Shown here: positions 56,034 through 64,000 of the stretch, piece after piece
Layout: every line of letters starts with the position of its first letter
Position numbering within the stretch: position 1 is the stretch's first letter
Translations under genes and position numbers: made by a program
Notes under the pieces: generated by a model
Database searches by the model: none
What the model was told of the DNA's origin: nothing
What the model saw: only the letters and a program-made list of their open reading frames with translations
Assembly (NCBI GenBank): GCA_028279515.1
Contig: JANQNQ010000002.1
Location: 248,001 to 312,000 of the forward strand
Origin: Flavobacteriaceae bacterium
GTDB lineage: Bacteria > Bacteroidota > Bacteroidia > Flavobacteriales > Flavobacteriaceae
DNA length: 64,000 nucleotides
Direction: 5' to 3'

Positions 56034-57737
56034 ATGTCTACAGAATCAAATTACAGAAAATGGTGGAAAGAAGGGGTCGTATATCAAATATATCCCAGAA
56101 GTTTTCAGGACTCTACTGGAAACGGAATTGGCGACCTTCGTGGTATCATCAACCGTTTGGACTACATCAAAAGTTTAGGTGTCGACATTATCTGGTTGAA
56201 TCCAATTTACGAATCACCCAATGACGACAATGGATATGACATTAGCGATTACCGAAGTATCTTGGCTGACTTTGGGTTGATGAAAGATTTTGAAGAATTG
56301 CTCGATGGGCTTCATCAACGCGGTTTAAAATTGGTAATGGATCTAGTGGTCAATCATTGCAGCGATGAGCACCAATGGTTTAAATCATCTAGAAGCAGCC
56401 GTGACAGTCTTCATCGAGACTTTTACCACTGGTGGCCAGCAGAGAAAGGAGTTCCGCCCAAGCGATGGAGTTACTTTGATGTTGCCAGCAATGCATGGCA
56501 ATACGACGAAACCACAGACGCTTACTACCTGCATTATTTCTCTGTAAAACAGCCTGACCTAAACTGGGAAAATCCTGCGCTCAGAAAAGAGATCTATGAC
56601 ATGATGCACTTTTGGTTCAAAAAAGGAGTTGACGGTTTTAGAATGGACGTGATCTCGTTTTTATCAAAAGAGAAGCCCTATCCCCAACTTCCAGAAAATT
56701 ATACCCCTGAACAATATATCTCCTTTTATGCAAAGGGACCACAACTTCATAACTATCTGAATGAAATGCACAATGAAGTGCTAAAGCATTATGATGCGAT
56801 GACCGTAGGCGAGGCACCAGGCGTCACACTTGAAAATGCATTGGATTTTGTAGATGAAGACCGAGAAGAACTCAATATGTTTTTTCACTTTGACCTGATG
56901 GGATTGGACCGCGCCGAAGGTGAAGTTTTTAAGATGAATCCTAATGGATGGAAGCTAGGTGAATTCAAAAAGGTTTTTTCTGATTGGGACGCTGTGTTCG
57001 CCAAAAAAGGATGGGGAAGTCTTTTTCTCAGTAACCATGATTTTCCTAGAACCGTCAGCAGATGGGGAAATGATACGGCAGAGCATTGGCGTAATGCTAC
57101 TACCCTTTTGCACACCTTTTTATTGACCATGCGAGGCACCCCCTATTTCTACAATGGAGATGAGATCGGTATGACAAATATTCGCTTTGAAAACATTGAA
57201 GAGTACAGAGATATTAATACCATCAACAAGTACAAGCAACTACAAGAATTAGGAGAAGACCTTCAAGAATTCATCGAAGATCAAAAAGAAGCTGGGCGTG
57301 ATAATGCACGAACTCCCATGCAATGGAGTGATGACATAAATGCAGGATTTACAACGGGAACCCCATGGATCAGTGTGAACGAAAACCATCGAGGGAAAGT
57401 TTCAGTAAAAGTGCAGGAAGAAGATCAATACTCACCACTTCAATATTTTCGTAAGATGGTGAGCATTCGTAAGGAACATATTGGGCTCGTCTATGGTCAA
57501 TATGAATTAATCGATTCAAACAACGAGCAGGTCTATGCCTACTTGCGCTCCTGGAATCAGGATCGCTTTTTGGTGATGCTCAACTTTTCTACTGAGACCC
57601 TCACCTATTCCTTGCCAAAAGAAATCAACTACAACGCAAATAAACTGATCATCAGTAATGACCGTGTTCGGGATGACAAAACCTATAAAGAGTTTATGCT
57701 TCGACCCTACCAAGCTGTTGTCTATAAATTGATCTGA
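56034..57737 (+). CDS. GH13 alpha-glucosidase / oligo-1,6-glucosidase-like
   Basis: 567 residues, no signal peptide, so cytoplasmic. The GH13 conserved regions are present: DLVVNHCSDEH (region I), GFRMDVISFL with nucleophile D205 (II), TVGEAPG with acid/base E260 (III) and LSNHDFPR with D336 (IV); region V is QPDLNWENP. The extended loops are as in GH13 subfamily 31 type alpha-glucosidases or trehalose-type enzymes. It would hydrolyse alpha-1,6 or alpha-1,4 glucosides. It stands alone, without a Sus-type neighbour; -7-like TATCTTTA lies in the short upstream gap. Confidence 0.92.
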   Translation: MSTESNYRKWWKEGVVYQIYPRSFQDSTGNGIGDLRGIINRLDYIKSLGVDIIWLNPIYESPNDDNGYDISDYRSILADFGLMKDFEELLDGLHQRGLKLVMDLVVNHCSDEHQWFKSSRSSRDSLHRDFYHWWPAEKGVPPKRWSYFDVASNAWQYDETTDAYYLHYFSVKQPDLNWENPALRKEIYDMMHFWFKKGVDGFRMDVISFLSKEKPYPQLPENYTPEQYISFYAKGPQLHNYLNEMHNEVLKHYDAMTVGEAPGVTLENALDFVDEDREELNMFFHFDLMGLDRAEGEVFKMNPNGWKLGEFKKVFSDWDAVFAKKGWGSLFLSNHDFPRTVSRWGNDTAEHWRNATTLLHTFLLTMRGTPYFYNGDEIGMTNIRFENIEEYRDINTINKYKQLQELGEDLQEFIEDQKEAGRDNARTPMQWSDDINAGFTTGTPWISVNENHRGKVSVKVQEEDQYSPLQYFRKMVSIRKEHIGLVYGQYELIDSNNEQVYAYLRSWNQDRFLVMLNFSTETLTYSLPKEINYNANKLIISNDRVRDDKTYKEFMLRPYQAVVYKLI

Positions 57738-57959
57738 GAAGGTCATTTTAAGCAAAATAGACATTGCCACACCTCAACATTCTCCTTCTTTGCCAACCGT
57801 TTATTGGCGTTTCACAACATTTTCTTTAACACTTTTAGATTTTCGATCTATATTTTGAAAGAATTCCTGTTTGCACAGCACTCAAATATCCGTTTGGCCC
57901 CATCAATGGACATGAATTAAGATGTTGCGCAAATGGACTATTAGTTTAACCTACAAGCC

Positions 57960-59444
57960 ATGTTATTGCATCAAGACGAATTCATATTGTCTAAAATATC
58001 TGAACAGGTAGATGGATTAATCTATCAGTTTCAATTGTTTCGAAGCGGAAGAAATAGTTTTCCGTTTGCGAGTCAAGGCATCATGGACATCTACGAGGTT
58101 ACTCCAGAGGAAGTTCAGGAAGACGGAAGTATCGTCTTTGATCGAACGTACTACGAAGACAAAAAATTGCTTCTTGACACCCTTAAACATTCCACCAAAA
58201 CTTTAACCAAATGGACGCTAGATTACAGAGTAGACTTGCCCAATAAGGGCGTGCGTTGGTTACGTGGAAATGGGCAACCAGAAGCACAAGCCGATGGCAG
58301 CATCATTTGGCATGGATATATCAAAGACATTACCGAACGTAAGAATGCAGAGCTTGAATTGTTAGAAAATAAATTGAGAATGGAGTTCGCCTTAGAAAAT
58401 TCTGACTATGGCGTTTGGGACTGGAAGGTCCAGGAAAACTCGGCTTTCTTCTCAAAACAGCTCAAAAAGATTTTAGGATTTGAACCCCATGAGATCGTTG
58501 ATCCCGCTAAAGACTGGACCCAACGTGTACATCCAGAAGACCTTTCGGGCTATCTCGATAAGATCGTAAGACATTTTAAAGGTGAGACCAAGTATTATGA
58601 AAACGAACAGCGCATTCGTTGTAAAGATGGCTCGTACAAATGGATCCTAGATCGCGGTAAAGCTATTGAGCGGGATAAAGGCGGAAAAGTTACGCGTGTC
58701 ATCGGAACTTACTCTGACATTAGCTGGATCAAAGAGAAAGAAGAAGAACTCAAGAACACTATCGACATCATTGGCGAACAAAACAAGCGTCTGCTTAATT
58801 TTGCTCATATCGTTTCCCATAACCTGAAGAATCACTCCGGAAACTTTCAAATGTCATTAGACCTTCTTAATTCTGCTATTACCAAAGAAGAAAAAGAAGA
58901 GACCGTTGGATACTTACGAACAATCTCCGACTCTTTGTCTGATACAATCAACCATCTTAATGAGATCGTCGCTATACAGGTCAACGCTCACCAACAAAAA
59001 GAGTGTCTCAACCTTCATAAGTTCATAAAGGACAATATCGACTTGTTGCAAGGAGAGATTTCAAGTAGAAAAGCCAACGTTATCAATAAAGTAGACCCAG
59101 AACTCTGCATAGATCATCTCCCAGCATATCTAGACAGTATTTTGCTTAACTTATTGTCCAACGCACTAAAATACAGCGTTGAAGGCCGAAATCCGGTAAT
59201 CGAATTTTGGTCGGAAAACATCGACGGAAAAAAAATACTCTACATACAAGACAATGGGAAGGGTATCGACCTCGAAAAGTTCAAATCCCATGTTTTTGGA
59301 ATGTACCAGACATTTCACGGTAACAGTGACGCCGTAGGTATTGGCTTGTTTATTACCAAAAACCAGGTAGAAGCCATGGGTGGCACCATTGAATTAGAAA
59401 GTAAATTGGGTGAAGGTACTACTTTCCGTATCACTTTTGCATAA
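57960..59444 (+). CDS. PAS-domain sensor histidine kinase
   Basis: 494 residues, no membrane segment, so a cytoplasmic sensor. Two PAS/PAC units (about 15-130 and 140-260; TGYITERK-like KDITERKNAELEL and IGTYSDISWIKEK ends), then the HisKA-like helix with H287 (FAHIVSHNLKNHSGN) and an HATPase domain: N-box LLSNALKYS, G1 DNGKGIDLEKF, G2 VGIGLFITKNQVEAMGG. The H-box HNLKNH is typical of Bacteroidota light/redox PAS kinases. No response regulator is adjacent. Start chosen at the first ATG with the family-like beginning. Confidence 0.87.
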   Translation: MLLHQDEFILSKISEQVDGLIYQFQLFRSGRNSFPFASQGIMDIYEVTPEEVQEDGSIVFDRTYYEDKKLLLDTLKHSTKTLTKWTLDYRVDLPNKGVRWLRGNGQPEAQADGSIIWHGYIKDITERKNAELELLENKLRMEFALENSDYGVWDWKVQENSAFFSKQLKKILGFEPHEIVDPAKDWTQRVHPEDLSGYLDKIVRHFKGETKYYENEQRIRCKDGSYKWILDRGKAIERDKGGKVTRVIGTYSDISWIKEKEEELKNTIDIIGEQNKRLLNFAHIVSHNLKNHSGNFQMSLDLLNSAITKEEKEETVGYLRTISDSLSDTINHLNEIVAIQVNAHQQKECLNLHKFIKDNIDLLQGEISSRKANVINKVDPELCIDHLPAYLDSILLNLLSNALKYSVEGRNPVIEFWSENIDGKKILYIQDNGKGIDLEKFKSHVFGMYQTFHGNSDAVGIGLFITKNQVEAMGGTIELESKLGEGTTFRITFA

Positions 59445-59447
59445 AAA

Positions 59448-59468
59448 AATCCAGCACTCGGCTGGATT
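59448..59468 (-). terminator. Terminator of rny
   Basis: On the minus strand AATCCAGC / GCTGGATT with loop CGAGT, followed by TTTTT. Shared with the convergent kinase gene on the plus side, where the T-run is weaker. Confidence 0.75.
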
Positions 59469-59492
59469 CTCTATATTTTATATTTTGCAATC

Positions 59493-61058
59493 TTATTTAG
59501 CGATATTGACCGCACGTGTTTCTCTGATCACCGTCACTTTAACTTGACCAGGATAGGTCATATCGGTCTGTATTTTTTGAGAAATCTCAAATGAAAGTTG
59601 TGCCGCTTTATCATCACTTACCTTTTCACTTTCAACGATTACACGTAGTTCCCTACCAGCTTGGATCGCGTAAGCCTTTTTAACACCTGTAAAACCGAAA
59701 GCAATATCTTCAAGATCCTTGAGACGTTGAATGTAGCTATCCAATACTTGGCGACGTGCTCCAGGGCGCGCTCCAGAGATAGCATCACATACTTGAACGA
59801 TCGGCGCCAACATAGATTTCATTTCTACTTCGTCGTGGTGCGCTCCAACCGCGTTGCAAACGTCGGGTTTCTCACCGTATTTTTCGGCCCATTGCATCCC
59901 TAAGATAGCGTGAGGCACTTCTGTTTCTTCTTCTGGCACTTTTCCAATATCATGCAGCAGTCCGGCTCTTTTGGCCAATTTTGGGTTGAGTCCAAGTTCA
60001 GCGGCCATCAAACCACAAAGCTTAGCTACTTCACGCGAGTGCTGTAAAAGATTCTGTCCGTAAGAAGAACGATAACGCATTCTACCCACAGCCTTGATCA
60101 ACTCAGGATGCAATCCGTGAATACCAAGATCGATCACGGTACGCTTCCCTACCTCAACGATCTCATCATTGATCTGTTTGGTCGTCTTTCTTACGATCTC
60201 TTCGATACGAGCAGGGTGAATACGTCCGTCAGTAACTAACTTGTGTAATGACAACCTAGCCACTTCTCTTCGAACAGAGTCAAAGCAAGAAAGGATGATA
60301 GCTTCAGGAGTGTCGTCTACAATAATCTCAACACCTGTTGCAGATTCTAATGCACGAATATTACGTCCTTCTCTACCAATGATTCTTCCTTTCACATCAT
60401 CAGATTCCAAGTTGAAGACCGAGACACAGTTTTCAATAGCCTCTTCAGTCCCAATTCGTTGGATCGTGTTGATGATGATCTTTTTAGCCTCTTGTTGCGC
60501 AGTAAGCTTGGCCTCTTCCATCTTATCCTGAACATATGCCATGGCATCACTCTTCGCTTCTGACTTAAGTGAAGCTACCAATTGTTCTTTGGCATCCTCT
60601 GCCGATAGGCCCGAGATTACCTCAAGTTGTTCGATTTGGCTTTTATGAAGTTTGTCTAGCTCAGATTGTTTCTTGTCTAAAAAGTCAAGGCGATAATCAT
60701 AATCTTTTGACTTGTTCTCTAGTTGATCGTTAAGTTTTTTGTTTTTAGAAAGCTCGTTAGAGACCTGTGATTCTTTGTCTCGAATTCTCTTTTCGGCATC
60801 GGCCATTTTCTTGTCACGTGCCAAAATTTCCTTTTCGTGCTCGGCCTTGAGTTCAAGAAATTTCTCTTTGGCCTTGAGGATCTTATCTTTTTTAATGCTT
60901 TCTCCTTCGCTGTTGGCCAGTTTTACAATCGAGCTGGCTTCCTTCTTAGCATTACTTATAACTTTAGAGGCATTCCCCTTTTCGAGCATCTTCGCAATTA
61001 GGAAACCTGCGACCAATGCTACGACCCCTACAATAATGATTATTGTTATGTTGTCCAT
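59493..61058 (-). CDS. rny: Ribonuclease Y
   Basis: 521 residues. N-terminal membrane anchor ([18 protein letters not shown]), a long coiled coil (about 30-190), a KH domain ([28 protein letters not shown], core [15 protein letters not shown]) and an HD domain with H..HD ligands ([23 protein letters not shown]). It starts mRNA decay at the inner membrane by endonucleolytic cleavage. It follows zapA and a predicted structured RNA in the same direction. Confidence 0.95.
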   Translation of the reverse strand: MDNITIIIIVGVVALVAGFLIAKMLEKGNASKVISNAKKEASSIVKLANSEGESIKKDKILKAKEKFLELKAEHEKEILARDKKMADAEKRIRDKESQVSNELSKNKKLNDQLENKSKDYDYRLDFLDKKQSELDKLHKSQIEQLEVISGLSAEDAKEQLVASLKSEAKSDAMAYVQDKMEEAKLTAQQEAKKIIINTIQRIGTEEAIENCVSVFNLESDDVKGRIIGREGRNIRALESATGVEIIVDDTPEAIILSCFDSVRREVARLSLHKLVTDGRIHPARIEEIVRKTTKQINDEIVEVGKRTVIDLGIHGLHPELIKAVGRMRYRSSYGQNLLQHSREVAKLCGLMAAELGLNPKLAKRAGLLHDIGKVPEEETEVPHAILGMQWAEKYGEKPDVCNAVGAHHDEVEMKSMLAPIVQVCDAISGARPGARRQVLDSYIQRLKDLEDIAFGFTGVKKAYAIQAGRELRVIVESEKVSDDKAAQLSFEISQKIQTDMTYPGQVKVTVIRETRAVNIAK

Positions 61059-61074
61059 GTGATGATTAGTTTAT

Positions 61075-61250
61075 AAAAAAAGCCTACACTAGCAATGAGT
61101 TTCGTATAAACTCCATAAAAACAAGTTTAGGGCTAACAAGCTGGTCAAGGATCCGTTCGGAGACGGCTTGCTTTTACAACTTAAACTCACCCTTTTTAAT
61201 TTAATAACGTTGAGTTTATCAAAAAATAATAACTAATGTAGGCAGTACCT
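61075..61250 (-). ncRNA. ssrS: Probable 6S RNA between zapA and rny
   Basis: About 175 nt on the minus strand, flanked by zapA upstream and rny downstream. Closing stem of 11 bp: GCCTACATTAG (61233-61243) with CTAGTGTAGGC (61082-61092), followed by a T-run (61075-61081). Inside, GATAAACTC pairs with GAGTTTATAC, and AAGCAAGC with GCTTGTT around a TCCGAACGGA hairpin, leaving a large central bubble. This long-rod shape with open bubble fits 6S RNA, which binds housekeeping RNA polymerase. The zapA neighbourhood also matches the E. coli ssrS position. I have not compared it with a covariance model. Confidence 0.6.
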
Positions 61251-61282
61251 ATTTGTTTATTTAAAAGAACTTTTCAATTTAT

Positions 61283-61576
61283 TTAAGAAGCCAAATGCGT
61301 ATGCAGCAAATCATTCAACGACCTAAGTCGATCATGTAATTCTTCATTCACATTCTCCTTATCAATACTTTTTTGTTCGATCTGCGCGGCAAACTGAAGG
61401 GCGCACATGGCCAATACATCTTGCTTATCCCTAACCGCATAGTTTTGCTCAAACTGCTTGATCATTTCTTCGATCTTCTTTGCGGCCTTTCGGAGTCCTT
61501 CTTCCTGACTTGGTGCAATCGTCAAAGGATATACGCGATCAGCGATCGAGATCTTTATTTTGAGCTTATCATCCAT
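61283..61576 (-). CDS. zapA: Cell division protein ZapA
   Basis: 97 residues. ZapA pattern: LKIKISIADRVYPLTIAPSQEEGLRKAAKKIEEMIKQF (core IADRVYPLTIAPSQEEGLRKA), then MCALQFAAQIEQ and a helical end. It bundles FtsZ filaments at the division site. Upstream by 14 nt is a short coiled-coil gene, and downstream a likely 6S RNA and rny. Confidence 0.88.
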   Translation of the reverse strand: MDDKLKIKISIADRVYPLTIAPSQEEGLRKAAKKIEEMIKQFEQNYAVRDKQDVLAMCALQFAAQIEQKSIDKENVNEELHDRLRSLNDLLHTHLAS

Positions 61577-61590
61577 AATTTAGCAGAACC

Positions 61591-61881
61591 TTATTCAGAC
61601 AACTGTGCTATACAATGGTCTATCTCTCTTATTAAAGTATTTATTTTAAGCTTAGCTTCTGTTTTACTTTCACTACTGCCTAGTACTGAATTTGCCATTT
61701 TAAGTGACTCATATTTTTGCTGCCAATCTTCGATAACCTTATCTTGATCTACCAGCTTTTGTTCAGAAACTGCCAACTCTTGTGTAAGTTTCAAATTAGA
61801 TTTCTTCAAAAGCTCCAGCTTGTGGAGCAATTTACTTATTCTATTCTCAAGAGTATCAACGATTTCCGTTATGTCACTCAT
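61591..61881 (-). CDS. Short coiled-coil protein upstream of zapA
   Basis: 96 residues, almost entirely coiled coil (VDTLENRISKLLHKLELLKK; LTQELAVSEQKLVDQDKVIEDW) with a short C-terminal helix. The position before zapA and the heptad pattern suggest a ZapB-like division accessory protein, but sequence alone does not prove it. It shares the promoter at 61910-61940 with zapA. Confidence 0.7.
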   Translation of the reverse strand: MSDITEIVDTLENRISKLLHKLELLKKSNLKLTQELAVSEQKLVDQDKVIEDWQQKYESLKMANSVLGSSESKTEAKLKINTLIREIDHCIAQLSE

Positions 61882-61909
61882 ACGTGCAACTTTTCAATAC
61901 GTATCTTCA

Positions 61910-61940
61910 CAAAGTTAACATACCTATGATAACTTAGCAA
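61910..61940 (-). promoter_or_regulatory. Promoter of the coiled-coil - zapA - rny series
   Basis: On the minus strand TTG (61938-61940), 20-nt spacer, TAACTTTG (61910-61917), fitting the Bacteroidota promoter. The leader to the first ATG is short, about 28 nt. Confidence 0.7.
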
Positions 61941-62071
61941 CTGTTTTTTAACAATTTTTGAAAGCCAAGCGTATACAATTGTAAAACAACCGAATACAAT
62001 GGCGCAATTTTTGTACAACAAAAAACTTCATTCTTAGTTATCAAAATAGTATTTTAGCAACACACTTAAAT

Positions 62072-63772
62072 ATGATGGTTAGAGCGTTTGTTTTATTGTT
62101 TTTTTGTACCTCACTTCTTTATCCTCAACAAAAATACCCAGTCGATGATTTCAGGTCTCCTGTAGACATAGGGATCGTACTATCTGGAACCTTCGGAGAG
62201 TTACGGTCCAATCATTTCCATTCCGGAATTGATATCAAGACTCAAAAACGAGAAGGTCTCAAGATCTATGCGATTGGTGATGGCTACGTTTCGAGGATCA
62301 AGGTTTCTCATTGGGGCTTCGGAAAGGCTTTATACGTAAAACATCCTAACGGTTTTACTTCGGTCTATGCCCACCTGCAGAAGTTTTCGCCAAAAATTGA
62401 GGCCTATGTAAAAGCCATTCAGTATAACAAAAAATCCTTCGAAATGCAGGTATATCCTGAAAGCGATGAACTGACGTTAACCAAAGGAGAGGTAATTGCC
62501 TTTTCTGGCAACACAGGAGGATCAGCGGGACCGCACCTTCACTTTGAGATTCGAGATTCTAAAAACTCAAAACCCATCAACCCTTTATTCTTCGGCTTGC
62601 ATGTTGACGACCATAAAAAACCCGTAGTTCAAGGGGTATTTGCCTATCCCATTGCCGACTCGTCTCACGTAAACCGATCCAATAAAAAATTACAGATCAA
62701 CATCAATCGCCAAGAAGACGGCAGTTTTCTTGCAGATAAAGTCACCGCCTACGGAAAGATTGGTTTTGGGGTCAATTCTTTTGACCGTCAAGATCTGGCC
62801 TATAATAAGAACGGAGTCTACAAAGTAGCTCTACAGGTAAACGGAAACAAAAAATTCGAATACGACTTCGAATCGTTTTCCTTTAATGAGACCCGTTATA
62901 TCAATACCTTGATCGATTATTCACATTACAAAAGCCTGAAACAACGCATCCAAAAACTGTTTAGAGTTCCGGCAAATACGCTTAGCATCTATAATGAAAC
63001 TATCGATGAGGGATATCTTCACATTGAAGAAAATAAGTCGTACAACGTAAGCATACATATTAAGGATTTTGAGGATAACGAAACTGTTATTAGAATTCCG
63101 ATAGAAGGAAAAAAGGATAGCATTCTTCAAAAGGAAGAAGTGAAAGTGACCGACAAGTTTCTGCTAGCTAATAGAGACAATATATATCCCCTTGGCAAGC
63201 ATGAGGTATATTTTCCGAAGAACACCTTTTACAATAATTTCTTCATCGACCTTAAGAACACCAATGATACTTTGACCATCCACAACGATAAAGTTCCGGC
63301 CCATAAGAACTTTACTGTGACCTTTGACGTTTCGAACTATACCAAGGCACAACGACAAAAAATGTTTATCGGTAACCTCAACAGTAAAAAGAGTGTGAGC
63401 TATAACACTACCAAAAAGAACGGTGAGCGTTTTACGCTACGCACAAAAAGCCTTGGCACGTATTTCTTGGCCACCGATGATGAACCGCCAACTGTAAAAC
63501 CCGTAAATTTTTCAGAAGGAAAATGGCTGTCTAAATACAAGTACTTAAAGTTGAAGATCGAAGACAAAGTATCAGGCATCAAGACATACCGTGGCAAGAT
63601 TGACGGAAAATGGGTACTGTTTGAATACGAGCCCAAACGAAAAACATTGACCTTTGATTTTGAAGATCTTCCGCTGCAAGCGACCAAACATCTTTTAGAA
63701 CTTGAGGTGACCGATAATGTTGGAAATAGTACTACATTTACAACCACATTTTACAGAAAAGAACTAAACTAA
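62072..63772 (+). CDS. M23-family metallopeptidase
   Basis: 566 residues. Signal peptide (AFVLLFFCTSLLYPQ). The LytM/M23 domain is N-terminal, with zinc ligands H50 and D54 (NHFHSGIDI) and H155/H157 (GPHLHFEIRD). The remaining 390 residues are beta-rich, likely Ig-like domains (VGNSTTFTTTFY at the end). It would cut peptidoglycan cross-links in the periplasm, or have lost activity in a structural role; all motif residues are kept. Followed after 6 nt by a TonB-linked gene. Confidence 0.92.
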   Translation: MMVRAFVLLFFCTSLLYPQQKYPVDDFRSPVDIGIVLSGTFGELRSNHFHSGIDIKTQKREGLKIYAIGDGYVSRIKVSHWGFGKALYVKHPNGFTSVYAHLQKFSPKIEAYVKAIQYNKKSFEMQVYPESDELTLTKGEVIAFSGNTGGSAGPHLHFEIRDSKNSKPINPLFFGLHVDDHKKPVVQGVFAYPIADSSHVNRSNKKLQININRQEDGSFLADKVTAYGKIGFGVNSFDRQDLAYNKNGVYKVALQVNGNKKFEYDFESFSFNETRYINTLIDYSHYKSLKQRIQKLFRVPANTLSIYNETIDEGYLHIEENKSYNVSIHIKDFEDNETVIRIPIEGKKDSILQKEEVKVTDKFLLANRDNIYPLGKHEVYFPKNTFYNNFFIDLKNTNDTLTIHNDKVPAHKNFTVTFDVSNYTKAQRQKMFIGNLNSKKSVSYNTTKKNGERFTLRTKSLGTYFLATDDEPPTVKPVNFSEGKWLSKYKYLKLKIEDKVSGIKTYRGKIDGKWVLFEYEPKRKTLTFDFEDLPLQATKHLLELEVTDNVGNSTTFTTTFYRKELN

Positions 63773-63778
63773 TTTAGA

Positions 63779-64000
63779 TTGAAAGAGTTACGATACCTAC
63801 TTGTTGTTGCATTTGGCCTGATCACCAATTTCATGATCGCTCAAACTGCTACCGTTCGCGGAGTTATTTTGGATGAGAACAACAGCCCGATCGAAGGAGT
63901 TAATATCGTGTACAATGCCGAAGGTACACAGTCTAACAGTAATGGGTTCTATGAACTCACTGTAGACGCAGACAAACAAGTGACCGTCGTGTTTTCGCAT
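63779..64000 (+). CDS. CarboxypepD_reg-like / TonB-receptor protein (3' truncated by window)
   Basis: TTG start at 63779 with a signal peptide (LRYLLVVAFGLITNFMIAQ), then VRGVILDENNSPIEGVNIVYN and SNSNGFYELTVDADKQVTVVF, which is the CarboxypepD_reg-like domain found at the N-terminus of TonB-dependent receptors. Frame open to the window end. It begins 6 nt after the M23 gene stop, so the two are an operon. Whether the barrel follows cannot be seen. Confidence 0.7.
   Translation, partial: MKELRYLLVVAFGLITNFMIAQTATVRGVILDENNSPIEGVNIVYNAEGTQSNSNGFYELTVDADKQVTVVFSH

Noticed and set aside
1-64000. tRNA, rRNA, insertion sequences, prophage
   Set aside because: No cloverleaf, rRNA core sequence, transposase or phage structural gene was recognised in any spacer or frame.

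Overview
The window is chromosomal DNA of a member of the Bacteroidota, most likely a marine-type Flavobacteriaceae. Evidence: low-to-mid GC, the TAnnTTTG-type -7 promoter box in front of many genes, few purine-rich ribosome-binding sites, many lipoproteins and Bacteroidota-typical families (TonB receptor with a CarboxypepD_reg domain, DUF2490, 2TM domain, LETM1-related protein, PspC plus head-GIN protein, FG-GAP/ASPIC lipoprotein). I see no rRNA, tRNA, insertion sequence, prophage or CRISPR array.

Layout. 0-8.3 kb: end of a BNR propeller protein, DUF2490 outer-membrane protein, serine hydrolase, a LytS-type kinase with LytTR regulator, a PLP decarboxylase and a hydrolase-OsmC fusion. 8.3-18 kb: accessory genes (YdeI-like, Cu/Zn SOD lipoprotein, LETM1-related, Dph6-like, membrane-anchored GH113-like enzyme, ankyrin protein, small membrane and lipid-anchored proteins) separated by repeat-rich spacers. 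18.1-25.3 kb: a minus-strand signalling locus (TPR-like secreted protein, LytS-type kinase fused to a 2TM domain, three free 2TM proteins, LytTR regulator) next to a TonB receptor. 25.4-28.4 kb: four tandem YhhN/lysoplasmalogenase-like membrane proteins. 28.4-34.5 kb: NDH-2, an ECF sigma factor with a membrane partner, acyltransferase, CoA pyrophosphatase, PPIase lipoprotein, TRIC channel, RDD protein. 34.5-40.3 kb: SpoIIM-DUF4129-DUF4350-MoxR-DUF58 cluster. 40.7-44.8 kb: DUF2141, dps/oxyR, AIM24, DUF4442. 45-48.4 kb: DUF4870-PadR-PspC-GIN operon. 49-64 kb: FG-GAP lipoprotein, dioxygenase-like lipoprotein, aroQ, duplicated OMPs, xerD, GH13 enzyme, PAS kinase, rny - probable 6S RNA - zapA, M23 peptidase and the start of another CarboxypepD_reg protein.

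Two observations stand out. (1) Three minus-strand promoters at 20.3, 22.4 and 25.3 kb share a composite element: two direct repeats close to the LytTR consensus with a 21-bp period, then 31-32 nt, then a nAnnTTTG -7 box. They lie ahead of a 2TM gene, the TPR/kinase operon and the TonB receptor, which ties a four-copy 2TM signalling locus to its own promoters and to an outer-membrane receptor. (2) Many spacers between 8.2 and 44.3 kb are built from degenerate arrays with strict 7-bp or 8-bp periods. In the sense of the adjoining gene, AATGnnnn or TTAGTTn words begin at stop codons, and TACTnnn, ATCTCAn or AACTAAn words lead to start codons. In two genes the array writes the last codons of the protein.

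Functions are inferred from recognisable motifs and family knowledge; no database search was run.
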